From an uncultured Paenibacillaceae bacterium (GTDB lineage: Bacteria; Bacillota; Bacilli; Paenibacillales; DA-C8): a DNA stretch of 21,951 nucleotides. Under the pieces are notes generated by a model that ran no database searches, was not told the DNA's origin, and was given only the letters and a program-made list of their open reading frames with translations. Below, one piece after another: positions 15,863 through 21,951 of the stretch. The stretch spans positions 1 to 21,951 of the forward strand of contig CALGAO010000115.1 of assembly GCA_937957685.1 (NCBI GenBank), given 5' to 3'. How positions within the stretch are numbered: position 1 is the first letter of the stretch; every line of letters starts with the position of its first letter. A program made the position numbers and the translations under genes.

Positions 15863-16754
15863 GTTGTGCGACGAAGTACACGATGAGCAGAGGGATCATA
15901 TTCAGGAAGGTGCCCGCCATATTGATCGCCTCATTCAGGCTGCGGCCGGTCTGCGAGTTCGGAGCGACCGGGTACAGCTTCTGATACGTGGCCGCGAATT
16001 GCTGCAGCTGCAGCGGCAGCGTCCGCAGCTGATCGCCGAGATAGAGCGCCGCCAGCGTCGTCTCGTTCCAGTACCAGACCATCGAGAACAGGAACGAGAT
16101 GATGAACGCCGGCACGGCCATCGGCACGCTGATCACCGCGAAGATCCGGTACGGCCCCGCTCCGTCGATCTGCGCCGCTTCCTCCAGTGCCTTCGGGATC
16201 GAGCGGAAGAACTGGTAGAAGATCAGGATGAACAGACCGCTCTTCAGGCCCTGGCCGAAGATCGCCGGGATGAGATAGGCGAAGATGCTGCCGAGCAGGC
16301 CGAGCTGCTGGAACATCAGAAATTGCGGGATCATCGTGATCTGCGGCGGGATGACGAACGTCGCCAGCACGAGCGCGAACAGGACCGGCTTCAGCGGGAA
16401 GCGAAATCTCGCGAAGCCGTACCCGATCAGAGCGGCGGAGGCCGTCTGCAGCGCGGCGGGCAGGAACGAGACGAGCACGGTCTGCATGAGGGTCCGGGCG
16501 AAGTCCATCACCGCGGCCGCCCGCACGAAGTTATCCACATAGAACCCCGTCGGCAACAGGCTCACGAGCGGATCGATCAGATCGTCCGTATCCATGAAGC
16601 TGTAGGAGACCATGTAGAACAGCGGGTACAGATAGACGAAGCCCACCAGCGTAAGCAGGAAATAAATGATCAGCCTGAACAGGATGCCTTCGCCCGTGAA
16701 TCCCCACAAGACGCGTTTCCAACGGTCGATCACCCTTCGATTCCATAAGCTCAT
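15816..16754 (-). CDS. Sugar ABC transporter permease, MalG type
   Basis: A 312-residue inner permease of a carbohydrate uptake ABC transporter. Six membrane segments are visible, for example LIIYFLLTLVGFVYLYPLFY (28-47) and FALVLATFVIPPQITMIP. The cytoplasmic EAA loop that docks the ATPase is EEAAQIDGAG (191-200) followed by FAVISVPMAVPA. A GTG at 16763 is possible, but GGAGG lies eight bases before ATG 16754, which is chosen. The stop of the MalF-type gene (TAG 16769-16767) overlaps this ribosome site, so translation is probably coupled. No ATPase gene is in the window; such importers often share an MsmK/UgpC-type ATPase encoded elsewhere. Confidence 0.95.
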   Translation of the reverse strand: MSLWNRRVIDRWKRVLWGFTGEGILFRLIIYFLLTLVGFVYLYPLFYMVSYSFMDTDDLIDPLVSLLPTGFYVDNFVRAAAVMDFARTLMQTVLVSFLPAALQTASAALIGYGFARFRFPLKPVLFALVLATFVIPPQITMIPQFLMFQQLGLLGSIFAYLIPAIFGQGLKSGLFILIFYQFFRSIPKALEEAAQIDGAGPYRIFAVISVPMAVPAFIISFLFSMVWYWNETTLAALYLGDQLRTLPLQLQQFAATYQKLYPVAPNSQTGRSLNEAINMAGTFLNMIPLLIVYFVAQRWFVESVERSGITGE

Positions 16755-16766
16755 CCCGTTCACCTC

Positions 16767-17618
16767 CTATCGCTTCCTCTGTCTCACGAGCAATACGAAC
16801 AAGCCAAGCAAGATCAGCATAACGGCAAAATACAACCACGCCAGCGCCGCCGAGTAACCCATGCCCAACGCCGGATCATACATCGCATCCTGCACATAGC
16901 CGATCACCGGGTTCAAGGCAAAAACCGACTGGGTGATCACCGTATAGACGAGATTGACGACGATCATCGGGTTCATCATCGGCAGCGTCAGCTTCCAGAA
17001 CGTCTCCCAGCGCGAGGCCCCATCGATGCTCGCCGCCTCGTACATCGAGGCGTCCAGCTTCTGCAGTCCGGCCAGGAAGATGAGCATCTGCACGCCCGAG
17101 AACCACAGGATCGTGATAAATGAACCCAGCAGATACGTCACGATATCGGCGATCAGCCCAGGCAGCATCTGCTCCAGCAGACTCATCTCGACCACATCCT
17201 CGATGCCAGGCAGCGTCGTCGCTCCCTGATCGATCAGCTGCTTGATGACGGGGCCGCTCGTGATGACCACGGGCAGGAAGTAAATCGTGCGAAACACACC
17301 CCTGCCCCGCACCTTGATATTCAGGAGGAGCGCCATCATCAGGGCGAAGACGACGATGATCGGCACCGTGACGAGCGTTTCCATCGCGTACTGAACGAGG
17401 ATATCGCCGAATTGCACATCCAGGAACAGGGCCGCGCGGTAGTTCTCCCAACCGATGTATTGCGTGCGGATGCCCTCGGCGGTGATCCTCACCTCATTCA
17501 GGCTGAACAGGAACGTTCGCACGAGGGGAAACAGGGTGAAGATCAGGAAACCGACGATCCAGATGCATACAAACGACAGACCGGTCAGCGCTTCCCGCCA
17601 CCTGTGACTCAGTCTCAT
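16767..17618 (-). CDS. Sugar ABC transporter permease, MalF/UgpA type
   Basis: A 283-residue permease that would pair with the MalG-type protein to form the membrane channel of a sugar importer. Membrane segments include GLSFVCIWIVGFLIFTLFPL (13-32) and VPIIVVFALMMALLLNI, and the EAA loop is YEAASIDGAS (193-202) followed by FWKLTLPMMNPM. The ATG at 17618 overlaps the TGA stop of the DUF5696-like gene (TGATG), with GGGGAG six bases upstream. This one-base overlap ties it tightly to the upstream gene. The substrate is inferred from the GH144, GH35 and GH3 genes downstream. The solute-binding lipoprotein is not in the window and is probably upstream of the right edge. Confidence 0.95.
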   Translation of the reverse strand: MRLSHRWREALTGLSFVCIWIVGFLIFTLFPLVRTFLFSLNEVRITAEGIRTQYIGWENYRAALFLDVQFGDILVQYAMETLVTVPIIVVFALMMALLLNIKVRGRGVFRTIYFLPVVITSGPVIKQLIDQGATTLPGIEDVVEMSLLEQMLPGLIADIVTYLLGSFITILWFSGVQMLIFLAGLQKLDASMYEAASIDGASRWETFWKLTLPMMNPMIVVNLVYTVITQSVFALNPVIGYVQDAMYDPALGMGYSAALAWLYFAVMLILLGLFVLLVRQRKR

Positions 17619-19849
17619 CAGCTGCTCCCCTCCCTGACCAGATAGCCTTGCGCCGGCACGATCACTCCGTCAACCTTGGCCTCGGCCTGCGTATAGTTCA
17701 CGTAGATCGTCACGCCGTTGGAGTACCGGTTGCGATAGACGCCGGGATGAACTTCCTCCCGTTTCTCGAAGCTCGCGCCGCGCACCGCCATGAGCGCCTG
17801 CGACACCGTCCGGTATTCTTCGATGATCTGATCCTTCCAGACGGAGTATCGCGAGGTGTAGATCCATCTCGAGCCCGTATCGAGCAGCTCCACCGGATCG
17901 CGGGCGGTGATGATGAAGGACGGGTAGCTGCCGTAATCGATCATCCTGAGACGAGCTTCCTGCGCATCCGCCTGGAAGTTCGAAACCGGCGAATAGTAAT
18001 TCACCGTCCCTTTCAGGACAAGCTGCAGAAACGGTACCTCCTCCGTCTCCAGCAGAAATTTCGACGAACCCATCGGCAGCTCGAGGATCTGGTCGACATA
18101 GTTCCACAGATAGAGATTCGGCCGATAGACGGCATAGCCGCCGATCCTGTTGTCCGCCAGCATCGACTGATAGGCCCCGATCGCCGCCTCGCGCGTATGC
18201 GGCGAGCGCTCATAGTTCGAATACAGCAGACGTCCCAGCCAGTCGAACGCCACATGGGTCATGTGATGCCGCTTGAACTGCCCAAGCTCCTCCTCGTACA
18301 ATCGCCGCGTCACATCCGGCCTGAGCAGCCAGGAGCCTCTGAACGGCGCGATCTGCTGACGCGAGATGGCTTGCGCGATATCCGCCTTGCCATAGCCGCC
18401 TGCCGATTGATCCACAAGGGTATAGTTGGTGTAGAAATAAATCGGGATCCCCACCTGCTCGTAGCGGTCGATCCATGCCTGCCACTCCCCGGCACCGCCC
18501 ACCTTCCGCTCGATCGGAAAATGCTCGGGCGACGAACCGGTGATGCCGCCCTCTGACCAGCCGCGAACCACCGCCAGCATGCGCTCCACGCCGCTGGCCA
18601 CAAGATCGCCCAGGATCTCGTCCATCTCTGCCAGCGTCGTCATCGGGATCACCTCATGGCCGATCATGCGCCGTTTGATCTCCGCCGCGATGAATTCAAT
18701 GCGCAGCGCCGGCGCATCGGCCTCCTCCCGGGATTCGGCCGGAATCATGCCGAGCGCCGTCAGCTCCTGCCTCAGCCGCTTCGCCATGCCGGAATAGTCC
18801 GCCTCATCCCCGCCCAGCAGCATGATCGTGCGCGCCGCATCGAAGCGGTTCAGCTCCCGCTGGTTCAGCGTCACGCCATTGCCCTTCCTGTCGGTCGGCT
18901 GGAAATAGTTCTCCCTGTACAGCCACCGCGCCGTCGTCCAGTTATAGTCGGTCGTCACTCCGCTCGGATAGGCGCGTATCTCCGCATAGGCCGCACCGCC
19001 GGTGATCAGCGAGATGAAGGCATCCGCCCCTTCCCGCGGAGCGATGCCGAAGGCAGGAAGATACACCTGCTCGGGCTCCAGCTCCAACCCCTCCGACGAG
19101 AACAGGCTGCCGCCCATGCCGAGGTCCGGACCGTACACCTTGCCGATATATGGCTGGCTGGCCAGCGTCCGCTCATTCAGGCTGATCAGGGCGCCGGAGC
19201 CGTCCGGGATGAGCATGTAGCCCTTGCCCTCATGCTCCTCCTGCACGCCCTTGGTCGCGCCGAAGAACGGGTACAGATAGAGAGATTGCAGCCGGTAATC
19301 GCCGTTCGACTCATGGATCGATTCCTCCGGCACGCTCATGTGCACCGCATCCCCGGCGATCCGCACCTGCAGCGTCAGCTCGATGCCGAGCTGCTCATAG
19401 GCTATCCTCGCCGTGAAGCCGTCCGCCACCTCTTCCAGGTTCACCGTTACACCCTCGCTGCTCACCGGCGCCATGCTGACCTTCTGCTTCGCATCCATAT
19501 ATTCGATCGTCAGGCCGGATTCGAAGAACGCCTGCCAGGTCTTGTTCAGCCGCTCATCCTTCACGTCGAGCGCGCCATGCCATACATAGCCGGTGCGCTT
19601 GTTCTCCACCCGTATGCCCATTGTCTCCGGATGCACATAGAGCTTCAGCAGCTCATTCTCCGCTGCCTGCCGATAGCCGGAGGACCGATCCGCGGATGCA
19701 TCCGGGGCTGGACTGTCTGAGGCAGCCTGAGCAGACGCCCCGTCAGCCTGCGCTCCATCGGACGCCGCATGCGCCAGCACCGCTATCGAGACGGCCAGCA
19801 GCATGAGGAAAGCCCAGATGGCGGCCGAACGTTTCCATGCATTAACCAC
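17618..19849 (-). CDS. Secreted DUF5696-like protein, probable barrel glycan enzyme
   Basis: A 743-residue exported protein. Residues 1-29 form a signal peptide (WAFLMLLAVSIAVLAHA, cleavage after AHA), followed by an Ala/Ser/Asp-rich linker to about 57. A beta-rich domain (about 60-330) begins ELLKLYVHPETMGIRVENK and contains YMLIPDGSGALI. The remainder looks like a TIM barrel, with MLAVVRGWSEGGITGSSPEH (about 420), GIPIYFYTNYTLVDQ, and AFDWLGRLLYSNYERSPHTR, ending in a small beta domain. The family resembles DUF5696 proteins of Paenibacillus; no activity is established to my knowledge. Acidic residues at the strand ends of the barrel, such as the Asp of FDWLG, suggest a glycosidase fold. GTG 19849 overlaps the upstream stop by eight bases; it is followed by the MalF-type permease with a one-base overlap. 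Confidence 0.8.
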   Translation of the reverse strand: MVNAWKRSAAIWAFLMLLAVSIAVLAHAASDGAQADGASAQAASDSPAPDASADRSSGYRQAAENELLKLYVHPETMGIRVENKRTGYVWHGALDVKDERLNKTWQAFFESGLTIEYMDAKQKVSMAPVSSEGVTVNLEEVADGFTARIAYEQLGIELTLQVRIAGDAVHMSVPEESIHESNGDYRLQSLYLYPFFGATKGVQEEHEGKGYMLIPDGSGALISLNERTLASQPYIGKVYGPDLGMGGSLFSSEGLELEPEQVYLPAFGIAPREGADAFISLITGGAAYAEIRAYPSGVTTDYNWTTARWLYRENYFQPTDRKGNGVTLNQRELNRFDAARTIMLLGGDEADYSGMAKRLRQELTALGMIPAESREEADAPALRIEFIAAEIKRRMIGHEVIPMTTLAEMDEILGDLVASGVERMLAVVRGWSEGGITGSSPEHFPIERKVGGAGEWQAWIDRYEQVGIPIYFYTNYTLVDQSAGGYGKADIAQAISRQQIAPFRGSWLLRPDVTRRLYEEELGQFKRHHMTHVAFDWLGRLLYSNYERSPHTREAAIGAYQSMLADNRIGGYAVYRPNLYLWNYVDQILELPMGSSKFLLETEEVPFLQLVLKGTVNYYSPVSNFQADAQEARLRMIDYGSYPSFIITARDPVELLDTGSRWIYTSRYSVWKDQIIEEYRTVSQALMAVRGASFEKREEVHPGVYRNRYSNGVTIYVNYTQAEAKVDGVIVPAQGYLVREGSS

Positions 19850-21875
19850 GGTTCCTCAACTCCTGAATGATCGATCGGATGAATTCAATCTCCTGGCTGA
19901 ACAGCAGGGCCAGGATGAACAGTACCAGCGCGGCCAGCACGATGGCAAACAGCGTGAGCAGCACGTTGCGGATCGTCTGCATGAGCGTGTAGTCATGCAG
20001 TTCCTTGATCATGATGAGGATCAACAGCAGCGACCAGCCTGTGATCGCGAACATCGCGTATTCATACACAAACGCCTCGTTGTAGGTCAGCACGTTGCTG
20101 AGAAGCGCGATCGGCAGCGCGAAGACCAGATAAGGCGAAAGGGCATAGATCGTGCAGATATACACTTCGGAGAAGCGTCCCTCTCCGTCGCTGATCGTGC
20201 TCACCATATAGTTCATCACCACCCATGCCAACAGCGGCACCGCCGTGATGAGCAGGAGGGACGGCAGATGGATGCGGTCCGGGTCGCCGATCGCGAACAG
20301 ATAGCCGGTCACATGGATCAGGATGACCTGGAGCAGCAGCATCCAGACATAGAGGATCGTCGCCGAGCGGACCGTCGCCCGCCGGTACTCCTTCAGCTCG
20401 CGCACCGCATCGATCGGGTGCCGGAGCACGTGCATCACGAAACCGAGCTCTCTCAGCAGCCTCACTTCTCCTGCCCGCTTGCGCAGCAAGGCCAGGGGGC
20501 GAAGCAACCCGTAACGCCGATGAAGCAGCCTCAGGAGCGAGCGGATCACGAGGAGCGCGATCACGCCGACGATCAGCCAGACCATGTTGTTCTGCAGCCA
20601 CTCGTTGCGGATGTTCCAGTAGGCGTCGGAGTATCCGTCCCGGTCCTCGGCGAGCCGGAAGCTGGTGAGCGCCTCCTCATACATGCCCTGCTTGAAGTAC
20701 GCCTTGGCCAGCGCCTGATGGGACAGGATGAAGAAGCTGTTCATCCGCAGGATGTCTTCCCACAGCGATTGGCTCTCCACATACAGCCCCTGCTTGTAGC
20801 CTTCGACCGCCTCATACACCTTGGCGGCAAAGGGGGTGATCCGATAGCGCTGGATCGCGCCGCGATCGCGATCGACGACGTACAGCGCTTCCCCCGAGCC
20901 TTCCACATCGATCGCCGCCGGGCTCTTCAGGAAGCCGACCCGCTCATAGCGGGGGTCGATCCCGCCGAAGACGAACAGCAGATGGCCGAAACTGTCGTAG
21001 ACGGCGATCCAGCCAAAGGCGTCAACGGTGTAGATATTGCCCCGATCATCGACATCGATATCGATGAGCAGGTTGCTGGCCCAGTCGTCCGAGTTCAGAA
21101 TATTGTCGCCTCTGATGTTCAGCTTCTTGATGCCGTCGTCATCGACCCCTTCCGTCACCGTATACAGCAGTCCCTGACCATCCAGCACGAGGCTGGTCGG
21201 GGAGGGTGGGGTCGTCTTGAACAGCTGGCTGCGCTGTTCCTCGGTGAACAGGAGGCGCTGGATGATCATCTTCAGCGACAGACTCGTGTCGTTCGACCCG
21301 ACGTAGCCGAGGAAATCTCCGTCCGCATCCAGCTGCACGACGCCGTTGATCGATCCTTCACTGATCACGTAGATGTTGCCCCGCTTATCCACGGCCACCT
21401 TCTTCGGGATGAAGTCGTTCTTCGCGCCATAGATCGGTTCGTCCGGCCGACCGAAACGATTGACCACCCTGCCGTCCGCGTCAAATACGACCACTTGCTT
21501 CTGACCGTAGTCGGCCACGTAGATGTTGCCATCCGGAGTGACGTAGACGCCCTGGGGACTCATCAGCTCGCCTTCGCCGATCAGCTGCCAGGACCCGTCG
21601 GCGTTCATGACGGCGATCCGCGCGTTGCCCTGATCCGCGACATACAGCCGTCCCGACGCATCATCGTAATAGATGTCTGCCGGCTGATTCAGCTCGAAGC
21701 GGATGATCCGGTCCGGTTCATATGCGGTCTGTGTGTCGACGATCTCGCCATTGGGCCCCTGCGTGATCGTCAAGTAAGGCGCCGCAAGCACCGGACGACA
21801 GAGGAGCAGGCAGAGGATGAACGCGATCCCGATCCCGGGGATTACGCCGTCGAATTTCCTGGTTCTCATATGCAT
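19842..21875 (-). CDS. NHL-repeat / TPR-like / Yip1-domain membrane protein
   Basis: A 677-residue protein with three parts. A signal peptide (GIAFILCLLLCRPVLA) leads to about six NHL beta-propeller repeats (50-345), recognisable by repeated blocks such as GRLYVADQGNARI, GNIYVADYGQKQVVVFDADG and GNIYTVDAFGWIAVYDSFG. A short helical TPR-like segment (LAKAYFKQGMYEEALTSFRL, about 390-415) follows. Then a membrane helix (MVWLIVGVIALLVI) and a Yip1-type region with about five helices and the entry motif RHPIDAVRELKEYRRAT. The propeller should face outside. It may bind glycans or organise the importer; that is inference. ATG 21875 is chosen because AGG stands six bases upstream; GTG 21878 and ATG 21869 are alternatives. 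It lies between permease genes in one operon and overlaps the DUF5696-like gene by eight bases. Confidence 0.88.
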   Translation of the reverse strand: MHMRTRKFDGVIPGIGIAFILCLLLCRPVLAAPYLTITQGPNGEIVDTQTAYEPDRIIRFELNQPADIYYDDASGRLYVADQGNARIAVMNADGSWQLIGEGELMSPQGVYVTPDGNIYVADYGQKQVVVFDADGRVVNRFGRPDEPIYGAKNDFIPKKVAVDKRGNIYVISEGSINGVVQLDADGDFLGYVGSNDTSLSLKMIIQRLLFTEEQRSQLFKTTPPSPTSLVLDGQGLLYTVTEGVDDDGIKKLNIRGDNILNSDDWASNLLIDIDVDDRGNIYTVDAFGWIAVYDSFGHLLFVFGGIDPRYERVGFLKSPAAIDVEGSGEALYVVDRDRGAIQRYRITPFAAKVYEAVEGYKQGLYVESQSLWEDILRMNSFFILSHQALAKAYFKQGMYEEALTSFRLAEDRDGYSDAYWNIRNEWLQNNMVWLIVGVIALLVIRSLLRLLHRRYGLLRPLALLRKRAGEVRLLRELGFVMHVLRHPIDAVRELKEYRRATVRSATILYVWMLLLQVILIHVTGYLFAIGDPDRIHLPSLLLITAVPLLAWVVMNYMVSTISDGEGRFSEVYICTIYALSPYLVFALPIALLSNVLTYNEAFVYEYAMFAITGWSLLLILIMIKELHDYTLMQTIRNVLLTLFAIVLAALVLFILALLFSQEIEFIRSIIQELRNRG

Positions 21876-21882
21876 CACGCAC

Positions 21883-21951
21883 CTATTTCAATCCGGAATG
21901 AGCCATCGTGTTCATCACTTTGCCCTGCATGAAGATAAAGATCAGCACATT
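21883..21951 (-). CDS. C-terminal tip of a sugar ABC transporter permease, cut by window edge
   Basis: Only 22 codons and a TAG stop (21885-21883) are visible: NVLIFIFMQGKVMNTMAHSG then LK. A hydrophobic stretch followed by a charged tail with ETMAHSG-like wording is the usual C-terminus of MalG-type carbohydrate permeases in Paenibacillaceae. The gene runs off the right edge. Its stop lies seven bases before the start of the NHL/Yip1 gene, so it belongs to the same operon and means that a second permease set exists here. Confidence 0.7.
   Translation of the reverse strand, partial: NVLIFIFMQGKVMNTMAHSGLK

Noticed and set aside
19803..21932. 709-codon plus-strand reading frame
   Set aside because: It is antisense to the NHL/Yip1 gene, which has a signal peptide, NHL repeats and membrane helices; the plus frame has no domain and is shadow-like.

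Overview
The window looks like chromosomal DNA of a GC-rich, Gram-positive member of the Paenibacillaceae (Paenibacillus or Cohnella type). Supporting signs are strong AGGAGG-like ribosome binding sites, frequent GTG/TTG starts, a DUF5696-like protein beside a Yip1-type protein in a sugar ABC importer operon, and AT-rich palindromic intergenic repeats. No rRNA, tRNA or CRISPR array was seen. Families were assigned by reading motifs, without database searches.

Left part (1-5.4 kb): the right part of an IS110-family element (transposase C-terminal two thirds plus a structured non-coding tail) is followed by a plus-strand GH31 alpha-glycosidase with a promoter near the IS end. Convergent to it is a two-gene ABC-2 exporter (ATPase, then permease) on the minus strand.

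Middle part (5.4-7.3 kb) is decaying: a truncated MFS transporter, an intact RimJ/RimL-type acetyltransferase, and a second acetyltransferase reduced to an N-terminal fragment with an in-frame stop. Rho-independent terminators bound this segment on both sides.

Right part (7.3-21.95 kb) is one long minus-strand run of glycan genes. In transcription order: the 3' tip of a sugar ABC permease (enters from the right edge), a secreted/membrane NHL-propeller + TPR-like + Yip1 protein, a secreted DUF5696-like protein, two sugar ABC permeases (MalF and MalG types), a secreted GH144-like 'glycoamylase' protein, a cytosolic paralog of it, a 52-bp-period palindromic repeat array, a GH35-family protein and a cytosolic GH3 beta-glucosidase ending at a strong terminator. 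Known GH144 enzymes are endo-beta-1,2-glucanases, and GH3 enzymes and one GH35 glycosyltransferase are associated with beta-1,2-glucan loci elsewhere. The best working hypothesis is therefore a beta-1,2-glucan (sophoro-oligosaccharide) utilisation operon: secreted cleavage, ABC import, then cytosolic trimming by the second GH144-like protein, GH35 and GH3.

The most unusual non-coding element is the eight-unit array at about 12156-12546. Its imperfect palindromes recur every 51-52 bp, close to five helical turns, between two same-strand operon genes. Smaller repeats occur at two other gene ends (3230-3269 and 15691-15862).
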